From positions 6,805,001 through 6,869,000 of the forward strand of contig NC_011894.1 in NCBI RefSeq assembly GCF_000022085.1: a DNA stretch of 64,000 nucleotides. Reading direction: 5' to 3'. Both the position numbers and the translations under genes were made by a program. The notes below the pieces were generated by a model. The model ran no database searches. It was not told where the DNA came from and saw nothing but the letters and a program-made list of their open reading frames with translations. The stretch comes from Methylobacterium nodulans ORS 2060 (GTDB taxonomy: Bacteria; Pseudomonadota; Alphaproteobacteria; Rhizobiales; Beijerinckiaceae). Positions 41,898 through 50,840 of the stretch are shown here, piece after piece; within the stretch, counting starts at the first letter, position 1; each line of letters starts with the position of its first letter.

Positions 41898-43268
41898 ATG
41901 GGGCAGGGCATGGGGCAGGGGACCGAAACCCCACCGATCGAGTCTTGCGAGGCCGGGCTTGCGGAAAAACTCGCCGCGCGCCGGGCGCGGATCGGCATCG
42001 TCGGCCTCGGCTATGTGGGGCTTCCCCTGGCGCTCGCCGCCCTGCGGGCGGGGTTTCCGGTGCTCGGCTTCGACACCAACCCGGAGCGGGTCGCGGCGCT
42101 CAACCGCGGGGCGGGGACGTTCCACCACATCCCGGGCGAGGCGCTGGCCGAGGCCCTGCGCACGGGCACCTTCGCGGCGACCGGCGACATGGCGCGCCTC
42201 GCCGAGCCCGACGCGGTGCTGATCTGCGTGCCGACGCCGCTCACCCGCCACCGCGAGCCCGACCTCTCCTATGTCGAGGCGACCGCGCGGGCCATCGCGG
42301 CGGCGCTGCGGCCCGGCCAGCTCGTCGTGCTCGAATCCACCACCTATCCGGGCACCACTGCGGAGGTGATGCGGCCGATCCTGGAGGCCGGCGGCCTCGC
42401 AGTCGGCGCCGACGTCTTCCTGGCCTACTCGCCCGAGCGCGAGGATCCGGGCAACGCCGCCTTCTCCACGGCTGAGATCCCGAAGGTGGTGGGGGCGGAC
42501 GATCCCGCCTCGCGGCGCCTCGCGAGCGCCCTCTACGGCGCCCTGACCATCGCCACCGTGCCGGTCTCCACCGCGGCGACCGCGGAGGCGGTCAAGCTCA
42601 CCGAGAACATTTTTCGGTCGGTCAACATCGCGCTCGTGAACGAGCTGAAGCTCGTCTACGACGCCATGGGCATCGACGTCTGGGAGGTGATCCAGGCCGC
42701 CTCCACCAAGCCCTTCGGCTTCATGCCGTTCTATCCGGGGCCGGGGCTCGGGGGGCACTGCATCCCGATCGACCCGTTCTACCTGGCCTGGAAGGCGCGG
42801 GAATTCGACGTGCCGGCCCGCTTCATCGAACTCGCGGGCGAGGTGAACACCCGCATGCCCTACCATGTGGTCGAGCGGCTCGCCGCTTCCGTCGACCGGA
42901 CCGGACGGCCCTTCTCGGGCTCCCGCATCCTCGTGCTCGGCCTCGCCTACAAGCGCAACATCGACGATACCCGGGAGAGCCCGTCGCTGCGCCTGATGCG
43001 GCTCATCGAGGCGCGGGGCGCCAGAGCCCTCTACCACGACCCCCTGGTGCCCGTGCTGCCGCCGACCCGCGAGCATCCGGAACTCGCCGGGCGCGGCTCG
43101 GAGCCGCTGACGGCGGAGACGCTCGCCGGGGTGGACGCGGTGCTGATCGCCACGGACCACGACGGCGTCGATTACGCGCTCGTGGCCGCGCATGCGCGCC
43201 TCGTCGTCGACACCCGCAACGTCATGGCGCGGCACGGGCTCGGCGGGCCCGGGATCCTGAAGGCGTAG
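41898..43268 (+). CDS. UDP-glucose/GlcNAc 6-dehydrogenase family
   Basis: A 456-residue nucleotide-sugar dehydrogenase of the WbpA/WecC type, which oxidises the C6 hydroxyl of a UDP-sugar to the uronate with 2 NAD+. The Rossmann motif is GIVGLGYVGLPLALAALRAG. ESTTYPGTTAEVMRPILEAG, SPEREDPGN and KLTENIFRSVNIALVNELKL are family blocks. The catalytic Cys is in GPGLGGHCIPIDPFYLAWKA, and LGLAYKRNIDDTRESPSLRL closes the UDP site. The WbpA-like SPEREDPGN favours UDP-GlcNAc over UDP-Glc. ATG 41898, with an alternative at 41910. No other polysaccharide gene is adjacent. Confidence 0.9.
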   Translation: MGQGMGQGTETPPIESCEAGLAEKLAARRARIGIVGLGYVGLPLALAALRAGFPVLGFDTNPERVAALNRGAGTFHHIPGEALAEALRTGTFAATGDMARLAEPDAVLICVPTPLTRHREPDLSYVEATARAIAAALRPGQLVVLESTTYPGTTAEVMRPILEAGGLAVGADVFLAYSPEREDPGNAAFSTAEIPKVVGADDPASRRLASALYGALTIATVPVSTAATAEAVKLTENIFRSVNIALVNELKLVYDAMGIDVWEVIQAASTKPFGFMPFYPGPGLGGHCIPIDPFYLAWKAREFDVPARFIELAGEVNTRMPYHVVERLAASVDRTGRPFSGSRILVLGLAYKRNIDDTRESPSLRLMRLIEARGARALYHDPLVPVLPPTREHPELAGRGSEPLTAETLAGVDAVLIATDHDGVDYALVAAHARLVVDTRNVMARHGLGGPGILKA

Positions 43269-43367
43269 GGGGCTCCGGCTCGCGGGTCCCTCGGATTGCG
43301 GCGCAAGAAACGGGTCGCGCGATCCCCGGGTGGATCGCATGAGGGAGGGCCGCGAAGGAGCCCCGCC

Positions 43368-44330
43368 ATGCCGCCCGCCGTGAACCGCCCCATGACCGCC
43401 TCCGAATGGGGCCTGCTGCTCTGCCTCTCGCTGCTCTGGGGCGGCTCCTTCTTCTTCACCGGCGTCGCACTCCAGGCGCTGCCGCCCCTCACGCTCGTGG
43501 TGCTGCGGGTCGGGCTCGCCGCGATCATCCTGAACATCGTCGTGGTCGCGCTCGGCTGGCGCATGCCCCGCGACCGGCGGATCTGGCGCGCTTTCCTCGG
43601 CATGGGGCTCCTCAACAACGCCATCCCGTTCTGCCTCATCGTCTGGGGGCAGACGCAGATCGCCTCCGGCCTGGCCGCGATCCTGAACGCCACGACGCCG
43701 CTCTGGACCGTCGTCGTCGCGCATCTCCTGACCCCCGACGAGGCCATGACCGGCCGCAGGCTCGCCGGGGTCCTGCTCGGCCTTGCCGGCGTCGCCGTGA
43801 TGGTCGGCCCCGCGGTGCTCGGCGGGCTCGGGGCCGACGCGCTCGCGCAGGCCGCCGTGCTGGCCGCGGCCTTGTCCTACGCCTTCGCGAGCATCTATGG
43901 CCGCCGCTTCGGGCACATGGGCGTGCCGCCCCTCGTCACCGCGGCGGGCCAGGTGACGGCCTCCACGCTCATGCTCGGGCCGCTCGCGCTCGTTGTCGAC
44001 CACCCCTGGACGCTGCCGGCGCCGGGGCTGGCGGCCTCAGGGGCCGTGCTCGGCATCGCGGCGCTCTCGACCGCGCTCGCCTACGTGCTCTACTTCCGTC
44101 TCCTGGCGAGTGCCGGGGCGACGAATCTCGTCCTCGTCACCTTCCTGATCCCGGTCTCGGCGATCGCCCTCGGGGTGCTGGTCCTGGGTGAGCGTCTTGC
44201 ACCGCGGCACTTTGCGGGCATGGCGCTGATCGGGGCCGGCCTCGCCTGCATCGACGGGCGCCTCCTCGGCCGCTTCCGGTCCCCGCACGCGCCCGCACCG
44301 GGCGGGATCGCCCGCGAGCACGACGGATGA
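43368..44330 (+). CDS. EamA/DMT family transporter
   Basis: A 320-residue inner-membrane protein with two EamA repeats and about ten helices: SEWGLLLCLSLLWGGSFFFT opens repeat 1, YAFASIYGRRFGHMGVPPLV starts repeat 2. LNNAIPFCLIVWGQTQIASG is a common block. These carriers export amino acids or metabolites; the substrate is unknown. ATG 43368 follows GAAGGAGCC. The terminator at 44334 follows the stop directly. A Gly/Pro-rich hydrophilic tail ends the protein. Confidence 0.88.
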   Translation: MPPAVNRPMTASEWGLLLCLSLLWGGSFFFTGVALQALPPLTLVVLRVGLAAIILNIVVVALGWRMPRDRRIWRAFLGMGLLNNAIPFCLIVWGQTQIASGLAAILNATTPLWTVVVAHLLTPDEAMTGRRLAGVLLGLAGVAVMVGPAVLGGLGADALAQAAVLAAALSYAFASIYGRRFGHMGVPPLVTAAGQVTASTLMLGPLALVVDHPWTLPAPGLAASGAVLGIAALSTALAYVLYFRLLASAGATNLVLVTFLIPVSAIALGVLVLGERLAPRHFAGMALIGAGLACIDGRLLGRFRSPHAPAPGGIAREHDG

Positions 44331-44333
44331 TCC

Positions 44334-44360
44334 GGTCTGCGAAGGATCCGTTCGCAGACC
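44334..44360 (+). terminator. Terminator-like hairpin after DMT gene
   Basis: GGTCTGCGAA (44334-44343) and TTCGCAGACC (44351-44360) form a perfect 10-bp stem with a 7-nt loop, 3 nt after the stop. No T tract. Confidence 0.6.
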
Positions 44361-44390
44361 ATCGGCTCGCCCGGCCTGCTGTCGCCCGCT

Positions 44391-44660
44391 CTCCCTTTCC
44401 CGGGCGCATGCAGCGCCAGCGGAATGCGACCCGGGATCCAGCACGAGACCTTGCCGCGCAGCGGCTCCGCCTTTCAGCACCGTTGCGGAGAGCGGTCGCT
44501 TCGCGGCAGCTCACCGTGCTGGTTCCCGGATCTCCTTCCGCTGGCGCTGCACTCGTCCGGGAAAGAAAGAGGGAGCGGAAAGGGGCGGAGAACCGTCCGC
44601 CTGAGCGAAGCCGACAGCCACATGGCGAAGCCATCCATCGCGATCGGAAGCCGTATGAGG
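44391..44660. repeat. Composite inverted repeat element
   Basis: Two inverted copies of a roughly 60-bp unit: left arm 44391-44447 (inside it GCAGCGCCAGCGGAATGCGA) and right arm 44510-44573 (inside it TCCTTCCGCTGGCGCTGC). The right arm and its flank to about 44660 are repeated at 63345-63505. The arms are GC-rich and could form a large cruciform. Nothing else was found between 44361 and 44707. Confidence 0.65.
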
Positions 44661-44707
44661 ACATCGGACCGCAGCGAAGCCCCTCCGGCGATGGAGCGCG
44701 CCCGGCT

Positions 44708-45433
44708 CTAATCCACCGTCCGCGCCGCCCAGGTGGCGTGGCGCACGCCCGGGGCGCGCTCCAGGCCCGTGACCACCGCGTCGAGCTCGCCGGGTTCGAC
44801 CGCCGTGCTCACCAGCGTCGCCACGAGCTCGATCTCGCCCTCGGCGGGCTCCTCCACGGCGATGTCGCTCACCGGGTAGTTGGCGGCCTCGAGCTGCTCC
44901 GTGAGCAGGTCGCGCGTGCGGCCGAGCTGCTCGCCGGCGGTGGTCAGGCGCACCTCGTAGGTCGCCTCGGTCGCCCGCTCGTCGATCGGGATGCGGTTGA
45001 TCGCATTCACCAGGGGGCGCAGCAGCGTGTTGCCGGCCAGCACGGCCAGGGCCACCAACGCTGCCTCCCCGACAAGATCCGCCCCCGCGAAGGCGCCGAC
45101 CGCCGCCGAGCCCCACAGCGTCGCCGCCGTGTTGAGGCCGCGCACGTTCATGCCCTCCTTCATGATCACGCCGGCGCCGAGGAAGCCGACCCCCGAGACC
45201 ACGTAGGCGGTGACGCGAACGCCGCCATCCTGGCCGCTGAGGCGCATGCCGAGATCCACGAAGGCGGCGGCGCCGACGGCGACCAGGACCGTGGTGCGCA
45301 GGCCCGCCGTGCGCTGCCGGTACTGCCGCTCGGCCCCGATCAAGGTGCCGGGCAGGAAGGCGACCAGCAGGCTGAGGGCGGAATCGAGGAAGGCCCCGGG
45401 CTGGAAGGCCTGAAAAGCCGCCATGCCGATCAT
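44708..45433 (-). CDS. MgtC/SapB family membrane protein
   Basis: A 241-residue protein. The N-terminal half has four to five membrane helices with the family blocks LPGTLIGAERQYRQRTAGLRTT and GVGFLGAGVIMKEGMNVRGL followed by NTAATLWGSAAVG. The C-terminal half (about 155-241) is a soluble ACT-like domain (ATEATYEVRLTTAGEQLGRT). MgtC proteins modulate F1Fo ATPase and Mg or phosphate homeostasis in pathogens; this domain arrangement fits. ATG 45433 is chosen; MIGMAAFQ is a short lead. It diverges from the Crp/Fnr gene. Confidence 0.9.
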   Translation of the reverse strand: MIGMAAFQAFQPGAFLDSALSLLVAFLPGTLIGAERQYRQRTAGLRTTVLVAVGAAAFVDLGMRLSGQDGGVRVTAYVVSGVGFLGAGVIMKEGMNVRGLNTAATLWGSAAVGAFAGADLVGEAALVALAVLAGNTLLRPLVNAINRIPIDERATEATYEVRLTTAGEQLGRTRDLLTEQLEAANYPVSDIAVEEPAEGEIELVATLVSTAVEPGELDAVVTGLERAPGVRHATWAARTVD

Positions 45434-45613
45434 CCCATCGTCGAGAAGGCCGGCGGCTCTTATCGCGGACCACGCCCTTGCGGAAGGCGCCCGGCACGAC
45501 TGTCGCATCCCCCTGAGCGGCCCGCCGGCCTGCCCTCAAAGTTATCCCCAACCCTGGCAAGACCGGCCGCATCGTGGCAAGAACGATCGTCGCGTGCGGG
45601 CGGGGGCGTCGCC

Positions 45614-46300
45614 ATGGGTCGTCTGGGGGTTTTTCCGTTCTTCAAGGAGGCGGGGATTGATCTCGCCCCCTACGAGACCCGCTGCATCTGGAGACGTTTC
45701 GAGCCGAACGAGGTGCTGGTCGATTTCGACGACGCCTCGACCGACGTCTACTTCCTGGCTGCGGGCGAGGTGCGCATCCTCAACCGGACGCAGTCGGGCA
45801 AGGAGGTGATCCTGGGGGAGATGCGCGGCGGCGAGTTCTTCGGCGAGCTCGCGGCGATCGACGGGGTCAGCCGCTCGGCCAATGTCACGGCGCTCACCCG
45901 CGGCGAGCTCTGCGTCGTGCCGGCCCCCGTCTTCCGCCAGATCGTCTTCGCGGCCCCGCCCATCGCCGACCGCTTGCTGCGGCTCCTCGCCAAGCGCGTC
46001 CGCGCCCTCAACGGCCGCCTGATGGAGCACGCGGTGCTCGATCTGCGCCACCGCCTCTACGCGGAACTGCTGCGCCTCTCCTCGCCGCGGGCGGGGTCGG
46101 ATGGCGAGCGCGTCGTCACCCCGCCGCCCTACCACCACGTGCTCGCCGCCCGCATCGGCTGCCGCCGCGAGCAGGTGACGCGGGAATTCACCGTGATGGC
46201 CCAGGAGGGCCTCGTCGATCGCACCCGCGGCGCGCTGATCCTGCGCCGGCCGGACCTGCTGGAGGCGCGCGTCGCGGAGGCGCTGCGGGAGGACGGCTGA
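45614..46300 (+). CDS. Crp/Fnr family transcriptional regulator
   Basis: A 228-residue regulator. The cyclic-nucleotide-binding-like domain (20-130) has MRGGEFFGELAAIDGVSRSA, the phosphate-cassette region, here FFGELAAIDGVSRSANV (Glu-Leu and Arg-Ser in the places used for cAMP). A dimer helix (130-160) leads to a winged helix at 165-225 with LAARIGCRREQVTREFTVMA (recognition helix) and LVDRTRGALILRRPDLLEA. There is no N-terminal FNR Cys cluster, so it is CRP-like rather than FNR-like. ATG 45614 has a poor ribosome site. It is divergent from the MgtC-like gene, which may be its target. Confidence 0.88.
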   Translation: MGRLGVFPFFKEAGIDLAPYETRCIWRRFEPNEVLVDFDDASTDVYFLAAGEVRILNRTQSGKEVILGEMRGGEFFGELAAIDGVSRSANVTALTRGELCVVPAPVFRQIVFAAPPIADRLLRLLAKRVRALNGRLMEHAVLDLRHRLYAELLRLSSPRAGSDGERVVTPPPYHHVLAARIGCRREQVTREFTVMAQEGLVDRTRGALILRRPDLLEARVAEALREDG

Positions 46301-46319
46301 GGCTCGGGGCTGCAGGCGC

Positions 46320-46949
46320 TCAGGTTTCCGGCCCGTAGGCCGCGAAGAACACCCGCACCGCCTCGCCCACCAGATAGGACTTCTCGGCCGCGGTCGGCGG
46401 ATCGCCCACCGCGAAGAGCAGGCGGCGCAGGGTGCCGCCCGCGCAGAGGTCGAGGAAGTGGCGCGCGGCAAGCGCCGTGTCGGCCGGGCGCAGGCGCCCC
46501 GCCGCCACCTGGGCGTCGAGATAGACCCGCAGCCGCTCGGCCCCCTGCACCGGGCCGGCCTCGTAGAAGGCCCGACCGAAGCGCGGGAATTTCTCGGACG
46601 CGCCGATCACCATGCGCACCGCCGCAACGTGGTCCGGCCGGCACATCTCGTCGACGAAGGTGAGGCCGAGGCGCCGCAGCACCGCCGGGACGTCCGGGTC
46701 GTCGTGGTCGAGCCGGAAGAGATTCTCGGCGAGCGTCCGCTTCTCCTCCAGGGTCAGCGCCTCGAACAGCGCCTCCTTGCTGTCGAAGTAGACGTAGAGC
46801 GTGCCCTTCGAGACCCCGGCCGCCTTGGCGATGCCGCCCATGCTCGCCCCGTCGAAGCCGCAGGCGAGGAAGACCTCGCGGGCGCCGTCGAGGATCTGCC
46901 GGCGCTTGTCGCTCTCGGACGCGTCGAGGGTGGTGGAACCGCTTGCCAT
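46320..46949 (-). CDS. TetR family repressor of the EmrAB-type pump
   Basis: A 209-residue TetR regulator. The helix-turn-helix is in GFDGASMGGIAKAAGVSKGT with LYVYFDSKEALFEALT, the C-terminal region (90-205) is a ligand and dimer domain. ATG 46949 is chosen; upstream ATGs at 46961 and 46985 are in frame. It is divergent from the membrane-fusion/MFS pump genes with a perfect 9-bp-arm palindrome between them, so it most likely represses both and is relieved by a pump substrate. Confidence 0.9.
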   Translation of the reverse strand: MASGSTTLDASESDKRRQILDGAREVFLACGFDGASMGGIAKAAGVSKGTLYVYFDSKEALFEALTLEEKRTLAENLFRLDHDDPDVPAVLRRLGLTFVDEMCRPDHVAAVRMVIGASEKFPRFGRAFYEAGPVQGAERLRVYLDAQVAAGRLRPADTALAARHFLDLCAGGTLRRLLFAVGDPPTAAEKSYLVGEAVRVFFAAYGPET

Positions 46950-47007
46950 GCCGAAAACCATCCCGTCGATCGACGGGCCGGTCAAGCGGGCCCCTCGCCG
47001 CTCTGCA

Positions 47008-47036
47008 TTGACCGAACCGTTCGGTCAATCTATATC
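47008..47036 (+). promoter_or_regulatory. TetR operator within the pump promoter
   Basis: TTGACCGAA (47008-47016) and TTCGGTCAA (47020-47028) are perfect inverted arms around CCG. The same bases give a -35 box TTGACC (47008-47013), 17 bp from a -10 box TATATC (47031-47036), aimed at the pump genes at 47087. Repressor binding would cover the promoter. Confidence 0.8.
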
Positions 47037-47086
47037 GGGGGCCGTCGGCGCGGGTCAACCGCGCCCGGACGACGGGACTTCCAGCC

Positions 47087-48268
47087 ATGGCCTTTCGGGA
47101 CGAATACGCGCAGGGACGGGCCACCGCGCCGGACGAGGCAGAGGCCGCGCCCACCCGGCCGCGCCGCCGGGTGCGCCGGGTCGTGCTGCCGCTGGTGCTC
47201 CTCGCGAGCCTTGGCGCAGGCGGCTATGCGGGGTACGACTGGTACACGACCGGCCGCTTCTTCGTCTCGACGGACGACGCCTACGTGCAGGCCGACATCG
47301 CGACGCTCGCCGCCAAGGTCTCGGGCTATCTCGACGCCGTCCCGGTGGTGAACGGGCAGGCGGTCAAGGCGGGCGAGGTGATCGCGCGCATCGACGACGG
47401 GGATTATCGCCTCGCGCTCAAGGCCGCCGAGGACAAGCTCGCCACCCAGCGGAGCACGATCGCCCGCATCGCCCGGCAGGTCGAGGCGGCGCGGGCCCAG
47501 GTGGCGCAGGGCGAGGCCCAGATCGACGCGGCCCGCGCCGACAGCGTGCGCGCGGCGGCCGATTACCAGCGCCAGATGCAGCTCGCCCAGTCCGAATTCG
47601 CCGCCCGCGCGCGGCTGGAGCAGGCCCGGGCCGACCGGGACCGCTCGGAGGCCAACGTCAAGGCCGCGGAAGCCCAGCTCCTCGCCGCCAAGGCCAATGT
47701 GGCGGTGCTGGAGGCGCAGGCAAAGGAGGCCGAGAGCCTCGCGGCCGAGCTCGGGACGGCCGCGGACCGCGCCGCGCGCGACCTCTCCTTCACGGTGCTG
47801 CGGGCGCCCTTCGACGGGGTGATCGGCAACAAGGCCGTGGAGGCGGGCGCCTACGTCGCCCCGGGCTCGCGCATCGCCGCCCTGGTGCCGCTGGAGAGCG
47901 TGCGGGTCGATGCGAATTTCAAGGAGACCCAGCTCGCCCGCATGCGGGTCGGCCAGCCGGTGCATATCCGGGTCGATGCCTGGCCCGACCGCGACATCCT
48001 GGGCACGGTCGAGAGCCTGTCGCCGGCTTCGGGCTCCGTCTTCAGCCTGCTGCCGCCCGACAATGCCACGGGCAACTTCACCAAGATCGTTCAGCGCCTG
48101 CCCGTGCGGGTGCGGGTGCCCGCGGAGGTCGCCCGCGAGGGCCTGCTGCGCCCCGGCCTTTCGGTGGTGGCGCGGGTCGACACCCGCGGCCTACCCGGGG
48201 ACGCGACGCCGGACCGGCGCCTGATCTCGGGCGCGGCCCCGGTGCGGACCGCAGGCGTCGCGGAGTAG
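47087..48268 (+). CDS. EmrA-like membrane fusion protein
   Basis: A 393-residue HlyD/EmrA periplasmic adaptor. One N-terminal membrane helix (VVLPLVLLASLGAGGYAGYD) after a basic cytoplasmic start, then STDDAYVQADIATLAAKVSG (the EmrA lipoyl-type start), a long helical hairpin (about 105-225) and a C-terminal barrel (VLRAPFDGVIGNKAVEAGAY, RVDANFKETQLARMRVGQPV). It joins the MFS pump to an outer-membrane channel. The stop is 5 bp before the MFS start. Expression is from the TetR-controlled promoter. Confidence 0.92.
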   Translation: MAFRDEYAQGRATAPDEAEAAPTRPRRRVRRVVLPLVLLASLGAGGYAGYDWYTTGRFFVSTDDAYVQADIATLAAKVSGYLDAVPVVNGQAVKAGEVIARIDDGDYRLALKAAEDKLATQRSTIARIARQVEAARAQVAQGEAQIDAARADSVRAAADYQRQMQLAQSEFAARARLEQARADRDRSEANVKAAEAQLLAAKANVAVLEAQAKEAESLAAELGTAADRAARDLSFTVLRAPFDGVIGNKAVEAGAYVAPGSRIAALVPLESVRVDANFKETQLARMRVGQPVHIRVDAWPDRDILGTVESLSPASGSVFSLLPPDNATGNFTKIVQRLPVRVRVPAEVAREGLLRPGLSVVARVDTRGLPGDATPDRRLISGAAPVRTAGVAE

Positions 48269-48273
48269 GGGCC

Positions 48274-49842
48274 GTGGCCGCCGCCCTCGCGGTCCCGGCC
48301 GCCGCCGAGCCGCCCCTGGATCGCCGCCGCATGGTGGCGTTCGTCTGCATGGTGTTCGGGATGTTCATGGCGATCCTGGACATCCAGATCGTCTCGGCCT
48401 CGCTCGCCGAGATCCAGGCCGGCCTCTCGGCCTCCGCCGACGAGATCCCCTGGGTGCAGACGAGCTACCTCATCGCCGAGGTGATCTCGATCCCGCTCTC
48501 GGGGATGCTCTCGCGGGTGCTCTCGACTCGCTGGATGTTCGTGGCCTCGGCGGGCGGCTTCACGCTGATGAGCCTGATGTGCGCCACCTCCTCGTCGATC
48601 GGCGAGATGATCCTGTGGCGCGCCCTCCAGGGCTTCATCGGCGGCGGCATGATCCCGACCGTCTTCGCCTCGGCCTTCACGATCTTCCCGCCCTCGAAGC
48701 GCACCATCGTGTCGCCGATGATCGGCCTCGTGGCGACGCTCGCGCCCACGATCGGCCCGACCGTCGGCGGCTATCTCACCGACCTCTTCGACTGGCACTG
48801 GCTCTTCCTCGTCAACATCGTGCCGGGCCTGTTCGTCACGGTCTCGACCTGGGCCCTGGTCGATTTCGACCAGCCGAACCTCGCCCTGCTCAAGCGATTC
48901 GACTGGGCCGGCCTCGTCCTCATGGCGGGATTCCTGGGCTGCCTCGAATACGTGCTGGAGGAGGGACCGCTGCACGACTGGTTCCAGGAGGAGGCGGTGT
49001 TCGTGGCGGCGATCGTCTGCGCGGTATCGGGGGTCGCCTTCTTCTGGCGGGCCTTCACGGCCGAGCAGCCGATCGTGGACCTGCGCGCCTTCGCGGACCG
49101 CAACTTCGCGGGCGGCTGCGTCTTCAGCTTCGTGCTCGGCATCGGCCTCTACGGGCTGACCTACCTCTACCCGGTCTATCTCGGGCGCGTGCGCGGCTAC
49201 TCGGCGCTGCAGATCGGCGAGACGATGTTCGTCTCGGGCCTCTGCATGTTCGCCACCGCTCCGATCGCCGGCCGGCTCTCGGGACGGGTCGACCCGCGCA
49301 TCCTGATGGCCGTCGGATTCACGGGCTTCGCGGCCGGCACCTTCATCGTCACCGGGCTCACCAAGGACTGGGACTTCTGGGAGCTGCTCTGGCCGCAGGT
49401 GCTGCGCGGCTGCTCGCTCATGCTGTGCATGATCCCGATCAACAACATCGCCCTCGGCACGCTGCCGCCGGCCCGGATGAAGAACGCCTCGGGCCTGTAC
49501 AACCTGACCCGCAATCTCGGCGGCGCGGTCGGCCTCGCGCTCATCAACACGGCGCTGAACGACCGCTGGGACCTGCATCTCGCCCGTCTGCACGAGCGCT
49601 TCACCTGGACGAACCCGATGGTGCTGGAGCGCCTCGACGCCATGGCCCGCGGCTTCGCGGGGCTCGCGGGCGATCCCGACCGGATGGCGCTCAAGGCCAT
49701 GATGGGCACGGTGCGCATCCAGGGCCTGCTGATGAGCTTCTCCGACGTTTTCCTGATGCTCACCGCGCTGTTCCTGGCGATGGCCTGCGCGACGCCGCTG
49801 ATCCGCCGGCCGCGGCCGGGCGCCGGGGGCGGCGGGCACTAG
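48274..49842 (+). CDS. EmrB-like MFS drug efflux transporter (DHA2)
   Basis: A 522-residue 14-helix drug:H+ antiporter. Start motif MVFGMFMAILDIQIVSASLA (DHA2 motif D1), the motif-C-like APTIGPTVGGYLTD in helix 5, and LGIGLYGLTYLYPVYLGRVR. Substrate prediction is not possible beyond hydrophobic toxic compounds. GTG 48274 follows GGAGTAGGGG, 5 bp after the EmrA-like stop. The C-terminus is a short Gly-rich tail. No outer-membrane factor gene is adjacent. Confidence 0.92.
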   Translation: MAAALAVPAAAEPPLDRRRMVAFVCMVFGMFMAILDIQIVSASLAEIQAGLSASADEIPWVQTSYLIAEVISIPLSGMLSRVLSTRWMFVASAGGFTLMSLMCATSSSIGEMILWRALQGFIGGGMIPTVFASAFTIFPPSKRTIVSPMIGLVATLAPTIGPTVGGYLTDLFDWHWLFLVNIVPGLFVTVSTWALVDFDQPNLALLKRFDWAGLVLMAGFLGCLEYVLEEGPLHDWFQEEAVFVAAIVCAVSGVAFFWRAFTAEQPIVDLRAFADRNFAGGCVFSFVLGIGLYGLTYLYPVYLGRVRGYSALQIGETMFVSGLCMFATAPIAGRLSGRVDPRILMAVGFTGFAAGTFIVTGLTKDWDFWELLWPQVLRGCSLMLCMIPINNIALGTLPPARMKNASGLYNLTRNLGGAVGLALINTALNDRWDLHLARLHERFTWTNPMVLERLDAMARGFAGLAGDPDRMALKAMMGTVRIQGLLMSFSDVFLMLTALFLAMACATPLIRRPRPGAGGGGH

Positions 49843-49917
49843 ACCTCTGGTTCTGCCGCATCATCTGCGACGAACCGGCATTCCAGTCGTCGGAGACATG
49901 CTCTCAAAGTCGGGAAG

Positions 49918-49956
49918 GGCGTCTCTCTCCGCGCGGGAGCGCGGGAGAGAGACGCC
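49918..49956. terminator. 13-bp-arm hairpin after the pump operon
   Basis: GGCGTCTCTCTCC (49918-49930) pairs with GGAGAGAGACGCC (49944-49956), with an inner GCGC/GCGC. It lies 76 bp after the MFS stop. No T tract follows. The rest of 49843-50160 shows no gene. Confidence 0.55.
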
Positions 49957-50160
49957 AAGTCGCGACACGTCTCGGGAGGAGAGTGCGGACTCCGCGGTGA
50001 TCGAGGATAACCGGCGCGGAATCGTCGCGTGTCACCCATCGAATACGCTCGTCCAGGTTGACTGGACAAGATAGAGCCGCCCCCCACCTTGGTCCGAGAC
50101 TTGGCGTCTCCGGGGTTGCGCGTGGCGGCACAGAGACGCGATGCGGAAGGGGCGAAGCCC

Positions 50161-50544
50161 ATGCGCAGGACCCTGCCGGCCTTTACGCTGCTCGTGCTGA
50201 GCGCTGCGCTCGTCCTGGGCGCCGCAGAGGGGCGGGCCCAGTCCGTGGTGGACCGTTCGGGCGAGCGCATCCCGCGCGACGAACTCGCGATGATCCTGCG
50301 AAACCTCAACAGCGAATCGAACGAGCCCTCCGCCATCCGCATCCGGAACCTGCGGCGCATCGAAGGCCCGCCGGTCATCCTGTGCGGCGAAATCAGTGTC
50401 GGAAGCGCCCTCGGCGTGAGGACGGAGTTCAGGACCTTCTCCGCGGTGCCGGAGCAGCAGATCGTCTTCTCGCCCTACGACGTATCGGGCGATCACATCG
50501 GGATCTTCGATTCGATCATCGCTGCGCATTGCGGCGGCAGATAG
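50161..50544 (+). CDS. Secreted hypothetical protein
   Basis: A 127-residue exported protein with signal peptide (LLVLSAALVLGAAEGRAQ) and a mature domain of about 100 residues. Two Cys (ILCGEIS and AAHCGGR) could form a disulfide. The middle, RRIEGPPVILCGEISVGSAL with RTEFRTFSAV, is beta-rich. No family is recognised. ATG 50161 with weak upstream GGGG. It stands alone before repeat copy D. Confidence 0.75.
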   Translation: MRRTLPAFTLLVLSAALVLGAAEGRAQSVVDRSGERIPRDELAMILRNLNSESNEPSAIRIRNLRRIEGPPVILCGEISVGSALGVRTEFRTFSAVPEQQIVFSPYDVSGDHIGIFDSIIAAHCGGR

Positions 50545-50599
50545 CCCGCAGGCGAGTGCTCCGCGAAACGAACGGGACGACGTGCCGGGCGGCGGACTG

Positions 50600-50724
50600 A
50601 TACTAACGATCATTGGGAATGACCGTTGGTTCCGCTCTCGAATTGTCGCCAAGCCTTTGGCTTGGTGTCGAAAATTCGAGATGGGTCAACGGCCCGATGC
50701 GTCCGCATCTTGGGCCGTTGGTAT
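50600..50724 (+). repeat. Three-hairpin intergenic repeat, copy D
   Basis: Same orientation as copy A. Starts ATACTAACGATCATT at 50600; ends GGGCCGTTGGTAT at 50724. The central stem CTCGAATT...CCAAGCC-TTT-GGCTTGG...AATTCGAG is the most complete of the four, and the terminal stem is TCATTGGGAATGA. It lies in the 296-bp gap between the secreted protein and the GYD gene. Confidence 0.88.
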
Positions 50725-50840
50725 TTGGTATGATGCAAGCGGAGGCTAAAGCTCCGGCGACGACGGCACGAAAGCATTCGACTTCATGCGCGCCTGATGT
50801 ACCATTGCGCTTTGGTCACCCTCTGATCCGGAGGCTTGCG

